Below the pieces are notes generated by a model. That model was given only the letters and a program-made list of their open reading frames with translations, was not told the DNA's origin and did no database searches. This document shows positions 1 through 8,472 of a stretch of DNA of 39,406 bases, in pieces. Numbering within the stretch: the first letter of the stretch is position 1; the number at the start of each line of letters is the position of its first letter. The stretch lies in the NCBI GenBank assembly GCA_030156305.1, contig JASGMZ010000001.1:1-39406 (forward strand), given 5' to 3'. A program made the position numbers and the translations under genes. The stretch is from Bacteroidales bacterium (GTDB taxonomy: Bacteria > Bacteroidota > Bacteroidia > Bacteroidales > UBA12077).

Positions 1-236
1 ACTTTATTTCCTCTAACATAAGGAAATTCGCCGGGAACATATTTCAGGTGCTTCAAATTTTTAAGGTGTTCGGCACGATAATAGGGCCTTACACTAAAAC
101 CTTCAATGGTTCTCCAGACTAATTTTTTTTCATAATCAGCGCCCTTTAAATCCGCTTTGATCTTATCTTCCCACTCCTGTGTTGAAACAGGGGGAAATTC
201 TTCGAACAATTTTGTTTGTTTCATTTTGTCTGTCAT
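1..236 (-). CDS. mutA: Methylmalonyl-CoA mutase small (beta) subunit, N-terminal part
   Basis: Reading the minus strand from ATG at 236 gives 78 codons without a stop to the window edge. The N-terminus has the signature of the Bacteroidota small subunit: KLFEEFPPVSTQEWEDKI, then ADLKGADYEKKLVWRT and PGEFPYVRG, which in this family leads into the barrel. The small subunit pairs with the B12-binding large subunit to interconvert methylmalonyl-CoA and succinyl-CoA, the last carbon-skeleton step of the succinate-propionate route. That fits with frdCAB a few kilobases away. A second in-frame ATG at 224 (residue 5) is an alternative start. The catalytic part lies outside the window, so activity cannot be judged. 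Confidence 0.88.
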   Translation of the reverse strand, partial: MTDKMKQTKLFEEFPPVSTQEWEDKIKADLKGADYEKKLVWRTIEGFSVRPYYRAEHLKNLKHLKYVPGEFPYVRGNK

Positions 237-257
237 AACAAAAATTGTTAATGGTTA

Positions 258-274
258 AATTTTGTACAAAATTA
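258..274 (-). promoter_or_regulatory. Palindrome overlapping a candidate -7 element of mutA
   Basis: Positions 258-273 are a perfect 16-bp palindrome, AATTTTGTACAAAATT. On the minus strand 267-274 reads TAATTTTG, which fits the Bacteroidota -7 consensus TAnnTTTG, and lies about 30 bp before the mutA start. No good -33 TTG is seen at the right distance. The overlap suggests an operator on the promoter, but AT-rich palindromes of this length can occur by chance. Confidence 0.35.
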
Positions 275-377
275 GTGCATTCCGTATTAAAAATCATGAC
301 TTTTAGCATAAAATATCATATGCTTTACAATAGGTTTAAGTATATAAAACTTAATGTAAAATAAAAATACAGGGAAA

Positions 378-1403
378 TTAGTACTGAAAAAAAGAGAAAT
401 CATCTTCCTGCTGTGATTCGTCGAGGTGGCCATACTTTTCGGCTACATGATCAAGGGTTTTCAGTAATTCGTTTACATCGAGTGAAGTTACCAGTTTCAT
501 TCTTGTTTCCTTAAAATGGGGCAATCCCTTAAAGTAATTCGATAAATGGCGCCGGATTTCAAAGATGCCTCTGGGCTCCCCTTTCCATTCAATTGATTTT
601 TTTAAATGAAGCTTTGCAATTTCTACTTTTTCTTTTATGGTTAAGGGCTTCATTACCTTTCCTTTTTCCAGGTATTCTTTTATTTCTTTAAAAATCCAAG
701 GCCTTCCAACGGTAGCTCTTCCAATCATTATAGCATCTACACCGTACTTATCAAAAGCTGCCTTTGCAGATTCAGCATCTTTTATATCGCCATTGCCAAT
801 GATCGGAATTTTCATTCGTGGATTATTTTTTACTTCACCAATTAAAGTCCAGTCTGCTTCGCCTTTATACATTTGCATACGAGTGCGGCCATGGATAGTT
901 AGTGCTGCTATGCCTTTATCTTGCAATTGTTCAGCAAGTTGTACAATAATTTTACTTTCATCATCCCACCCTAAGCGAGTTTTTACGGTTACAGGAGTAT
1001 TAACAGCTTTTACAATAGCTTCGGTCATTTCAAGCATGAGGGGGATATTTCTCAACATTCCTGCTCCTGCGCCACGAGTGGCTATTTTTTTTACCGGGCA
1101 TCCAAAATTTAAATCAATAAAATCAGGTTTTGCTTCTTCGGCCATTTTTGCAGCCGCTACCATCGAATCAATTTGGTGTCCATATAGCTGAATGGCAGCG
1201 GGCCTTTCAAAATCGAACAATTGTAATTTTTTGTAGCTTTTTTGGCAATCTCGAATCAACGCTTCTGAAGCAACAAATTCGGTATAAACCATATCAGCTC
1301 CAAAATATTTACAAAGGTAACGAAATGAAGGATCAGTTATATCTTCCATTGGAGCTAAAAAAAGAGGTTTTTCACCAAATTCTATGTTCCCTATTTTTAT
1401 CAA
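378..1403 (-). CDS. dusB: tRNA-dihydrouridine synthase B
   Basis: 341 residues, normal for a bacterial DusB. The enzyme reduces specific uridines in the tRNA D-loop with NADPH and FMN. Visible marks are the first barrel strand LAPMEDITDPSFR (about residues 16-28), the active-site region LNFGCPVKKI with the catalytic Cys, the following RGAGAGMLR, LTIHGRTR, and the phosphate-binding GNGDI. The C-terminal helical domain (about 250-320) binds tRNA. The start codon is TTG at 1401-1403: an in-frame TAA lies three codons upstream, and the next ATG falls inside the first barrel strand, so TTG is the only sensible start. It is divergent from the CPBP gene, with 64 bp between. No terminator was recognised downstream. 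Confidence 0.93.
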   Translation of the reverse strand: MIKIGNIEFGEKPLFLAPMEDITDPSFRYLCKYFGADMVYTEFVASEALIRDCQKSYKKLQLFDFERPAAIQLYGHQIDSMVAAAKMAEEAKPDFIDLNFGCPVKKIATRGAGAGMLRNIPLMLEMTEAIVKAVNTPVTVKTRLGWDDESKIIVQLAEQLQDKGIAALTIHGRTRMQMYKGEADWTLIGEVKNNPRMKIPIIGNGDIKDAESAKAAFDKYGVDAIMIGRATVGRPWIFKEIKEYLEKGKVMKPLTIKEKVEIAKLHLKKSIEWKGEPRGIFEIRRHLSNYFKGLPHFKETRMKLVTSLDVNELLKTLDHVAEKYGHLDESQQEDDFSFFQY

Positions 1404-1467
1404 TTTTTTAAATTATTATCGTTAAATTAGGCGCAAAATTATTAAAATTTACATAAAAGCATAACCC

Positions 1468-2388
1468 ATGAAAAATTCATTAGCAACTATACACCCCTTT
1501 TCAAAATTTATTTTTTCACTTTTTATTATTCTTGCTTCATTCTTAATCGTATTTATTATTGGCATTGTTATTGGCATTCCTTTGTTTAATTTAAGCTTTG
1601 CCGAACTTCCTTCTGTTATAACAAATTATTCAGACCCCAATAATCTTAAATTTTTAAAATACCTGCAAACCATTCAGGCTATTGGATTGTTTATTATTCC
1701 TGCTTTTATTATCGGTTATTTTTTTCATCAAAAACCGTTACATTATTTAAAATTTAATCCCATTGGTTTTTATGCGGTTGTTCTTGTAATTTTTATTATG
1801 ATAAGTGCCTTACCAGCCATCAATTTTTTTGCTATGCTCAATTCAAAAATGCAATTACCTGCTTTTTTAAGCGAATTGGAAAACTGGATGAGACAAAAAG
1901 AATCGAGTGCCCAAGCTTTAACAGAAGCATTTTTAAAGATGGATAGTATGGGTAGCTTATGGTTTAACATTTTTATGATTGGTATTTTGCCTGCTGTAGG
2001 CGAAGAGTTAATATTTCGTGGTGTTATTCAGCGATTATTTGCCGAATGGACAAAAAATATTCATTGGGGAATTTTTATTGCTGCGTTTTTGTTTAGTTTC
2101 ATGCATCTCCAATTTTATGGATTTATTCCCCGCATGATTCTTGGCATCTTATTTGGCTATCTATTTTATGTCAGTGGATCAATTTGGATTCCAATTTTAG
2201 CGCATTTTATTAACAATGCTATGGCTGTAGTTTTTTACTATTTTTATACTGATCAAGTTAGTGAAGAGATTGATACCATAGGAGCCTCAGATGGTTCTTA
2301 TGGATATCTGTTTGTAAGTGTTATATTACTTTCGTTATTTTTTTACTCGTTTTATCTACACTACCAAAAAAAGAGGGTAACAAGTTAA
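1468..2388 (+). CDS. CPBP-family intramembrane glutamic endopeptidase
   Basis: 306 residues with about eight hydrophobic segments. The CPBP (CAAX protease/Abi, Rce1-like) active site is complete: GEELIFRG with Glu179-Glu180-x3-Arg184, then FMH with His213, then LAHFINN with His246 and Asn250. These are the residues that activate water in Rce1-type proteases. Family members act in the inner membrane, and their bacterial substrates are mostly unknown. The stop codon overlaps the stop of the convergent gene at 2385-3116 by three bases. Nothing nearby reveals a substrate, so a role in prenyl-protein processing or phage defence would be a guess. Confidence 0.9.
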   Translation: MKNSLATIHPFSKFIFSLFIILASFLIVFIIGIVIGIPLFNLSFAELPSVITNYSDPNNLKFLKYLQTIQAIGLFIIPAFIIGYFFHQKPLHYLKFNPIGFYAVVLVIFIMISALPAINFFAMLNSKMQLPAFLSELENWMRQKESSAQALTEAFLKMDSMGSLWFNIFMIGILPAVGEELIFRGVIQRLFAEWTKNIHWGIFIAAFLFSFMHLQFYGFIPRMILGILFGYLFYVSGSIWIPILAHFINNAMAVVFYYFYTDQVSEEIDTIGASDGSYGYLFVSVILLSLFFYSFYLHYQKKRVTS

Positions 2389-3116
2389 ATTATTTTAGCC
2401 TCATCATTTCTGAAAAGACTGATTCGGCCAATCTCGTTTTTACGAAAAACATATACTACCCCATATTTTTGGGCTTTTTCCCGTTTTAAATCATCGGGTA
2501 AATTTTTAAACGTATCTTCCACCTCATTCCAAACGTTTAAAATTATATCATCAGCCTCTTTCCTTAATTCGGCAAGATGACTCAACGCTCTACCATGATT
2601 TTTTTGTAATGTTTTCTGGAATTTATAGGCTTCCATAAAATTATCGTAATGAACTTTCACTAAAGCAATTGTTGGATTTGTTATAGGAGTATGCCCTTTT
2701 AATTTTCGTTCGATGGATCCTTCAATTAATTTTTGTCCCCACTCAATAATATCTGTTTCGGTATTTAATGGAGGTAATTTCGATTCAAAGGCTTTTAATC
2801 CAAAAAAATCTCTAACCGCAGGTTGCAACTCACCACGTAAAATAGCCATATTTAAAACCTGAATAAAGTGTGAGATATAGAGCTTTGCTTTCTTTAATTG
2901 CTTAAGATATTCTTTATTGTTTTTCGTTTGTATGTCGTATGTATTTTTATATTCTGTCATAGCCTTTTCCCATTTTGGAAGAAAAGATTGGACCCGCTGA
3001 AAGGTACTTTGCTTAAAAGCCAGATCCATTGGAGTAAGTTCTTTTCCTTTAGTATAGGCATTTTTAAGTGCCTTTTGTCTTGAGTTATCCGTGTTGGGGA
3101 GTCTTCTGTAAGGCAT
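2385..3116 (-). CDS. Uncharacterised protein, largely helical
   Basis: 243 residues, no signal peptide or membrane span, rich in Lys and Glu, and predicted by eye to be mainly long helices. The start MPYRRLPNTDNSRQKALK resembles the opening of a protein often seen as hypothetical in Bacteroidota genomes, but I know no function. The C-terminus (about 205-243) looks like a short beta-rich tail ending in EIGRISLFRNDEA. It is convergent with the CPBP gene, sharing the stop region, and transcribed alone. Length, clean ATG and codon use support a real gene; the lack of any catalytic-looking motif argues for a structural or binding role. Confidence 0.7.
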   Translation of the reverse strand: MPYRRLPNTDNSRQKALKNAYTKGKELTPMDLAFKQSTFQRVQSFLPKWEKAMTEYKNTYDIQTKNNKEYLKQLKKAKLYISHFIQVLNMAILRGELQPAVRDFFGLKAFESKLPPLNTETDIIEWGQKLIEGSIERKLKGHTPITNPTIALVKVHYDNFMEAYKFQKTLQKNHGRALSHLAELRKEADDIILNVWNEVEDTFKNLPDDLKREKAQKYGVVYVFRKNEIGRISLFRNDEAKII

Positions 3117-3450
3117 AGTTCTTATTTTTTTAATAATGTTAATAACGTGTTGATAAAGTGCGAATATAACAAATAAATTAAAATATGCAAGTCTATTCGT
3201 ATTTTATTTTGTTATTTCTACACCCTGATATTGTGAAAGTTGCTGTTCATAACCCGCAAACGTTTCATTAATTCACGGCTATGACAATATTTTCGTTTAT
3301 TTTTTTAGCTTAAATCAAACTTTATTAAAAAAAATTGGTTCTATTATTAAATGAATGATTTTTTTTGCGTCCTTTGTTTTCTTAAAAATCTGGCGTAAAT
3401 TCGTTTAAATTTTAACGTATTAAATTAATAATCAAATAAATTTATATATT
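3117..3450. other. Intergenic region between divergent genes
   Basis: 334 bp of very AT-rich DNA between the uncharacterised gene (minus) and the first aminopeptidase P gene (plus). I see no ORF, RNA gene or strong hairpin. The only supported element is the candidate plus-strand promoter near its right end. Confidence 0.6.
3373..3403 (+). promoter_or_regulatory. Candidate promoter of the first aminopeptidase P gene
   Basis: TTTG at 3373-3376 and TAAATTCG at 3396-3403 are 19 bp apart. They match the Bacteroidota promoter pattern TTTG-N19-21-TAnnTTTG with one mismatch in the -7 box. The ATG is about 47 bp downstream. Confidence 0.45.
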
Positions 3451-4842
3451 ATGTTTAAAAAAGATGTTTATATCGAAAGGCGTAATCGCCTAAAAAACAA
3501 GCTAAAAGGAGGCCTGGTTCTTTTCTTAGGCAATAAAGAGTCAGCGATGAATTATCTGGATAATGCATATCATTTCAGACAAGACAGTTCATTTCTTTAT
3601 TTTTTTGGATTAGATATGCCCAACCTGGCAGGTTTACTTGATTTGGATTCAGGAAAAGAATATTTGTTTGGTGATGATTTCACTATTGATGATATTATTT
3701 GGATGGGGACACAACCCACCATGAAAGAGCTATCCGCTGAAATTGGCGTTGAAAACACAGAACCTTTTAGTCAGTTGGGAAATTATTTGCGCAACGCAAT
3801 CAATCAAAACAGAAACATTCATGTGCTCCCGTTTTACAGAGGAGACACCATTATTCAGTTTAGTAATTTACTGGAAATCAGTCATAACGAAGCCGAAAAT
3901 TTTATTTCTATTGAATTAATTAAAGCAGTAGTAGACTTACGATCCATAAAAGACAAATATGAGATTGAAGAGTTAATTAAGGCTGCTGCCATAGGCTATA
4001 AAATGCATACCACCGCTATGAAAATGGCAAAACCCGGTGTTTACGAACAAGAAATTGCAGGAACTGTCGAAGGAATAGCTTTAGCTCATGGTGGATTATT
4101 ATCTTTCCCCATCATTTTATCACAAAATGGTGAAACGCTTCACAACCACGATCACAGCAATATATTACAAGAGGGAAGATTAATGCTTACAGACTCGGGA
4201 GCTGAAACGACAATGCATTATGCAAGCGATAATACAAGGACTGTTCCTGTGGGTGGAAAGTTCTCACAAAAACAAAAAGATATTTATAATATTGTATTGA
4301 ACACTGTTGATCATGTTACTTCTTTAATAAAACCAGGAATACCTTATCGCGATATCCATTTAGAAGCTGCTAGAATCATAGCAGAAGGATTAACGAATCT
4401 TGGAATAATGAAAGGTAATCCAAAGGATGCCGTTCGTGAAGGAGCACACGCCTTATTTATGCCTCATGGCCTTGGACACATGATGGGCCTTGATGTTCAC
4501 GACATGGAAGGACTGGGAGAAGATAATGTGGGATATGATAATGAGATCAAACGTTCTACCCAATTTGGATTAAGTGGTTTACGACTTGGACGTAAACTTC
4601 AGGAAGGTTTTGTACTTACCAATGAACCTGGAATTTATTTTATTCCTGACCTTATTAATAAATGGGAAACAGAAAAAATAAACACAGATTTCATCAACTT
4701 TGATAAAATTAAAAAAGAATACATCAACTTTGGTGGCATTCGACTGGAAGATGACTTACTGGTAACAGAAAACGGATCACAATTGCTTGGAAAACGTATC
4801 CCTATTACCGTTGAAGAAGTGGAGGAAACCATGAAATCATAA
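3451..4842 (+). CDS. Aminopeptidase P family metallopeptidase (M24B), longer paralogue
   Basis: 463 residues: an N-terminal creatinase/prolidase-like domain (about 1-170) and a C-terminal pita-bread catalytic domain. The five metal ligands are present: Asp248 in LTDSGAE, Asp260 in YASDNTRT, His343 in PHGLGHMMGLDVHD, Glu392 in NEPGIYF and Glu433 in RLEDDLLV. It should remove N-terminal residues ahead of proline using two Mn or Zn ions. An insertion of about 25 residues between the last two glutamates separates it from the shorter paralogue at 8473-9762. No signal peptide, so probably cytoplasmic. It ends about 20 bp before a bidirectional terminator shared with frdB. Confidence 0.92.
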   Translation: MFKKDVYIERRNRLKNKLKGGLVLFLGNKESAMNYLDNAYHFRQDSSFLYFFGLDMPNLAGLLDLDSGKEYLFGDDFTIDDIIWMGTQPTMKELSAEIGVENTEPFSQLGNYLRNAINQNRNIHVLPFYRGDTIIQFSNLLEISHNEAENFISIELIKAVVDLRSIKDKYEIEELIKAAAIGYKMHTTAMKMAKPGVYEQEIAGTVEGIALAHGGLLSFPIILSQNGETLHNHDHSNILQEGRLMLTDSGAETTMHYASDNTRTVPVGGKFSQKQKDIYNIVLNTVDHVTSLIKPGIPYRDIHLEAARIIAEGLTNLGIMKGNPKDAVREGAHALFMPHGLGHMMGLDVHDMEGLGEDNVGYDNEIKRSTQFGLSGLRLGRKLQEGFVLTNEPGIYFIPDLINKWETEKINTDFINFDKIKKEYINFGGIRLEDDLLVTENGSQLLGKRIPITVEEVEETMKS

Positions 4843-4861
4843 AATGAATAGGTTGAAATTA

Positions 4862-4897
4862 AAAACCCTGGCAAATGCAGTTCTGTCAGGGTTTTTT
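4862..4897. terminator. Bidirectional intrinsic terminator
   Basis: AAAACCCTG (4862-4870) pairs with CAGGGTTTT (4887-4895) over 9 bp. The plus strand ends in six T and the minus strand also reads into a U-run, so it can stop both the plus-strand peptidase gene and the minus-strand frdCAB operon, whose stop is at 4918. Confidence 0.85.
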
Positions 4898-4917
4898 AAT
4901 AATATTTTACGATATAA

Positions 4918-5667
4918 TTACTCAGGCTCGGAAAAGGAGGCAGATAAATATTCCCGATTCAAACGGGCAATATTTTCAATAGATATTCCTTTGGGGCATT
5001 CAGCTTCGCAAGCACCGGTATTGGTACAACTTCCAAAACCCAGTTCATCCATTTTAGCTACCATGTTAAGTGCCCTCCGTTTAGCTTCTGCTTTGCCCTG
5101 AGGCAACAATGCTAACTGAGAAACCTTAGCGGCAACAAACAGCATAGCCGATGAATTTTTACAGGCAGCAACACAAGCACCACAACCAATACAGGCAGCA
5201 GCATCAAAAGCTTTATCGGCATTTTCTTTGGGCACCCAAATGGAGTTTGCATCCGGAGCCTGTCCTGCATCAATAGAAACAAAACCACCGGCAGACATAA
5301 TCTTATCAAACGCATTGCGATCGACAATCAAATCTTTTAATACAGGGAACCCTTGTGATCTCCAGGGTTCGATCGTAATGGTATCTCCATCTTTAAATAC
5401 TCGCATGTGTAACTGACAAGTGGCTATTTTATTCCCCTTGCCATGAGGATATCCATTGATATAAAGGCCACATGAACCGCAAATCCCTTCACGGCAATCA
5501 TTTTCAAAAGCAACGGGGTCTTTATCTTCTTTTATTAACTTTTCGTTTAAAGCATCTAACATTTCCAGAAATGACATTTCAGGATCAACGCCATCTAATT
5601 CATATTTTACAAATTTTCCTTTGGCTTTTGAGTTTTCCTGACGCCAGACTCTTAACTTTATTTTCAT
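4918..5667 (-). CDS. frdB: Fumarate reductase/succinate dehydrogenase iron-sulfur subunit
   Basis: 249 residues carrying the three clusters that pass electrons between the flavin and the membrane quinone site. The [2Fe-2S] cluster uses Cys58, Cys63, Cys66 and Cys84 (CREGICGSCG and later ATCQLH). The ferredoxin-like half supplies Cys159, Cys162, Cys165, Cys169, Cys214, Cys220 and Cys224 for the [4Fe-4S] and [3Fe-4S] clusters. It is the last gene of frdCAB, 36 bp after frdA. In anaerobic Bacteroidota this complex works as a fumarate reductase, but the succinate dehydrogenase direction cannot be excluded from sequence alone. Confidence 0.95.
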   Translation of the reverse strand: MKIKLRVWRQENSKAKGKFVKYELDGVDPEMSFLEMLDALNEKLIKEDKDPVAFENDCREGICGSCGLYINGYPHGKGNKIATCQLHMRVFKDGDTITIEPWRSQGFPVLKDLIVDRNAFDKIMSAGGFVSIDAGQAPDANSIWVPKENADKAFDAAACIGCGACVAACKNSSAMLFVAAKVSQLALLPQGKAEAKRRALNMVAKMDELGFGSCTNTGACEAECPKGISIENIARLNREYLSASFSEPE

Positions 5668-5703
5668 ATCGTTAAATTATTTAGAATCGATACTATTGAT
5701 TTT

Positions 5704-7623
5704 TTATTTATAACTTCTGACTTTTACTTCAACATTTTCAAATTTTAACATTTCTTTATGCAATTTTGGTGGTTTATCGTCACCCTGATATTCCCATGCA
5801 GCAACATAAGAGTACTGATCATCTATACGTTGAGCTTCACCCCCTTCGGTTTGACTTTCTTCTCTAAAATGAGCACCACACGACTCTTTACGATTTAATG
5901 CATCATTTACCATAAGTTTTGCCAGCTCAAAAAAGTCAGCTACTCTTGAAGCTTTTTCAAGCTCCTGATTGATTTCATCGAGTTTTCCCGGTATTTTTAC
6001 ATCACGCCAAAATTCCTTTTGCAAGTCATCGATCATTTTCAGCGCTTTTTTTAGTCCTTCCTCATTTCGTTTCATGCCACAATAATCCCACATAATATTT
6101 CCCAATCGCTTATGAAATGATTTTACCGTCTGTTTTCCATTTATGTTCAGAAATTTATTTAACCGTTCAACCGCTGCGTTTTCTGCATCAACAAATTCCT
6201 GAGCATCCGTTGAAGGCAATTTGGTTCTTATTTCATCAGCAAGGTAGTTTGATATGGTATTGGGAAGGATAAAATATCCATCACCGGCACCCTGCATAAG
6301 AGAGCTTGCACCCAGCCGATTTGCTCCATGATCTGAGAAATTGGCTTCGCCAATGGCAAATAATCCTGGAATAGTGGTCATTAAATTATAATCAACCCAC
6401 AAACCACCCATCGTATAATGGCCTGCAGGATAAATCATCATGGGTGTTTCATAGGGGCTTTCTCCTGTTATTTTTTCATACAGTTCGAACAGATTGCCAT
6501 ACTTTCCCTTAATGACCTTTTTCCCTTGTTTTTGCACGGCATCTCTAAAATCGAGATAAACAGCAAGTCCGGTTTTACCAACTCCATAACCACTGTCACA
6601 TCTTTCCTTAGCTGCACGGGCAGCAACATCACGAGGTACTAAATTTCCAAAAGCAGGATATCTGCGCTCAAGGTAATAATCTCGCTCTTCATCAGGGATA
6701 TCATTGGGGTTACGCTTATCACCTTTTGCTTTGGGCACCCAGATACGTCCATCATTACGTAACGATTCCGACATAAGCGTTAGCTTGGATTGATATTCGT
6801 TTAAAACAGGGATACAAGTAGGATGAATCTGCACAAAACTGGGGTTCCCAAAAAAAGCTCCTTTTTTGTAAGCCTGCCATGCAGCAGAACCGTTTGAATT
6901 AACGGCTAATGTAGACAAATAGTAAATCGTTCCGTATCCACCGGTAGCTAATACAACTGCATGAGCTACATGTCTTTCAATTTCACCGGTAACTAAATTC
7001 CGGGTAATAATTCCACGAGCTTTACCGTCAACAACAACAATATCAAGCATCTGGCGACGGCTAAACATTTTTACTTTCCCTTTCGCCACCTGCCGTTTTA
7101 AAGCAGAATAGCCTCCTAACAACACTTGTTGTCCGGTTTGTCCTTGTGCATAAAAGGTACGCGAAACCTGCACGCCTCCAAATGTACGGTTGGCTAACGT
7201 ACCACCATATTCCCGTGCAAAAGGAACCCCCTGAGCAGTTAGCTGATCAATGATCGCATTACTCACTTCGGCAGCGCGGTATACATTGGCTTCACGGGCA
7301 CGATAGTCGCCCCCTTTGATCATATCATAAAATAAACGATAAACACTATCGCCATCGTTTTTATAATTTTTGGCGGCATTAATTCCTCCCTGCGCAGCTA
7401 CAGAGTGTGCCCTGCGAGGGGTATCCTGATAACAAAAAGATTTTACATTGTACCCTAACTCTGCTAACGTAGCAGCGGCGGGTGCTCCGGAAATACCGGT
7501 TCCAACAACAATAATATCTAATTTTTTCTTGTTGTTTGGACTTACCAGTTTCATGGCCGCTTTATATTGGTTCCATTTTTCGGCTAATGGCCCCTCTGGT
7601 ATTTTTGCGTCTAATTTATTCAT
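5704..7623 (-). CDS. frdA: Fumarate reductase/succinate dehydrogenase flavoprotein subunit
   Basis: 639 residues, typical of the Bacteroidota/epsilon-type flavoprotein. The Rossmann motif GTGISG is at 41-46, and the covalent FAD site is RAHSVAAQGGINAA with His73. The substrate and capping regions include PAGHYTMGGLWVDYNLMTT and FAIGEANFSDHGANRLGASS. It oxidises succinate or reduces fumarate at the flavin. It lies 33 bp downstream of frdC and 36 bp upstream of frdB, in one transcript. The N-terminal extension of about 35 residues before the FAD fold is normal for this subgroup. No broken residues were noticed. Confidence 0.96.
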   Translation of the reverse strand: MNKLDAKIPEGPLAEKWNQYKAAMKLVSPNNKKKLDIIVVGTGISGAPAAATLAELGYNVKSFCYQDTPRRAHSVAAQGGINAAKNYKNDGDSVYRLFYDMIKGGDYRAREANVYRAAEVSNAIIDQLTAQGVPFAREYGGTLANRTFGGVQVSRTFYAQGQTGQQVLLGGYSALKRQVAKGKVKMFSRRQMLDIVVVDGKARGIITRNLVTGEIERHVAHAVVLATGGYGTIYYLSTLAVNSNGSAAWQAYKKGAFFGNPSFVQIHPTCIPVLNEYQSKLTLMSESLRNDGRIWVPKAKGDKRNPNDIPDEERDYYLERRYPAFGNLVPRDVAARAAKERCDSGYGVGKTGLAVYLDFRDAVQKQGKKVIKGKYGNLFELYEKITGESPYETPMMIYPAGHYTMGGLWVDYNLMTTIPGLFAIGEANFSDHGANRLGASSLMQGAGDGYFILPNTISNYLADEIRTKLPSTDAQEFVDAENAAVERLNKFLNINGKQTVKSFHKRLGNIMWDYCGMKRNEEGLKKALKMIDDLQKEFWRDVKIPGKLDEINQELEKASRVADFFELAKLMVNDALNRKESCGAHFREESQTEGGEAQRIDDQYSYVAAWEYQGDDKPPKLHKEMLKFENVEVKVRSYK

Positions 7624-7656
7624 AATAGTATATGTGTTACTTTTTTACTATTCTTT

Positions 7657-8334
7657 TTATACAACATATTTGATTAAAAAATAAGCAGGGATGGTAGCAA
7701 AACCACCGGCAATAATAATGGCATAGATATAAGCGATAACTTTTAAGCGTTTTATCCATTTGTCATTATTCCATCCTAACGTTTGAAAAGCAGACCAAAA
7801 TCCATGGGTAAGATGCAGAAATAGAAAAACAGCTCCCAGGATATAGATCACATCATACCACCACCAGTTAATAAAAAGTCCTGATACCAGGCTGTATAGA
7901 TCATGAATCTCTTTTCCACCGTTGTATGAGATCGGATCCACAGTACCAAATTTAACATGCCAGAAAAAGTTACCGAGGTGAATCACCAAAAAGATGAGTA
8001 TCAATCCACCAAGAATAAACATGTTTTTAGCCGCCCAATCGGCTTTGGAACGGTTCATTACTTGATAATTTTGGGGCCTGGCTTTTTGATTTTTAAGGGT
8101 AATATATGTTGCATAAAAAATATGCAAGATAAGCCCCAAAGCCAGAATTGGCTCAATAATCTTCATGATGAAATTACTACCCATGAAATTGGCTGCTACA
8201 TTAAATAGCTCACCATCACCAACAAGTAACAGTGAATTAACGGATAAATGGACCAATAAAAATAACATCAAAAATATTCCCGTAATACTCATGAAAAATT
8301 TTTGCCCAATCGACGAAGTGAAAAATCTGCTCAT
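7657..8334 (-). CDS. frdC: Fumarate reductase/succinate dehydrogenase cytochrome b subunit
   Basis: 225 residues with five hydrophobic helices, as in the type B single-subunit di-heme anchor of Wolinella-type fumarate reductases. Candidate axial or quinone-site histidines inside helices are His29, His71, His119, His126, His174 and His177. It anchors FrdAB to the inner membrane and exchanges electrons with menaquinone. First gene of the operon, with a good promoter about 65 bp upstream. ATG at 8334 is followed at once by the amphipathic N-terminus MSRFFTSSIGQKF, common in this family. Confidence 0.93.
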   Translation of the reverse strand: MSRFFTSSIGQKFFMSITGIFLMLFLLVHLSVNSLLLVGDGELFNVAANFMGSNFIMKIIEPILALGLILHIFYATYITLKNQKARPQNYQVMNRSKADWAAKNMFILGGLILIFLVIHLGNFFWHVKFGTVDPISYNGGKEIHDLYSLVSGLFINWWWYDVIYILGAVFLFLHLTHGFWSAFQTLGWNNDKWIKRLKVIAYIYAIIIAGGFATIPAYFLIKYVV

Positions 8335-8398
8335 AAAATTTAATTTTAGTAGAACATTAATTATCTTGCGAAAAAAACTTAACAGACCAATATATAGA

Positions 8399-8429
8399 CA
8401 AATATAGTTTTTTAAATATGTAAACTCAA
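8399..8429 (-). promoter_or_regulatory. Promoter of the frdCAB operon
   Basis: On the minus strand TATATTTG (8406 to 8399) is an exact match to the Bacteroidota -7 element TAnnTTTG. A TTG (8429 to 8427) lies 20 bp upstream as the -33 element. The start of frdC is 65 bp downstream, leaving a leader in which no clear regulator site is seen. Confidence 0.65.
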
Positions 8430-8472
8430 CGTTTAATTATACATTAACTATAATTTAAAATTATTCTAAGTT

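Noticed and set aside
637..1191. 184-codon plus-strand frame opposite dusB
   Set aside because: Antisense shadow of a well-supported dusB; its hydrophobic composition comes from the reverse complement and it has no recognised family.
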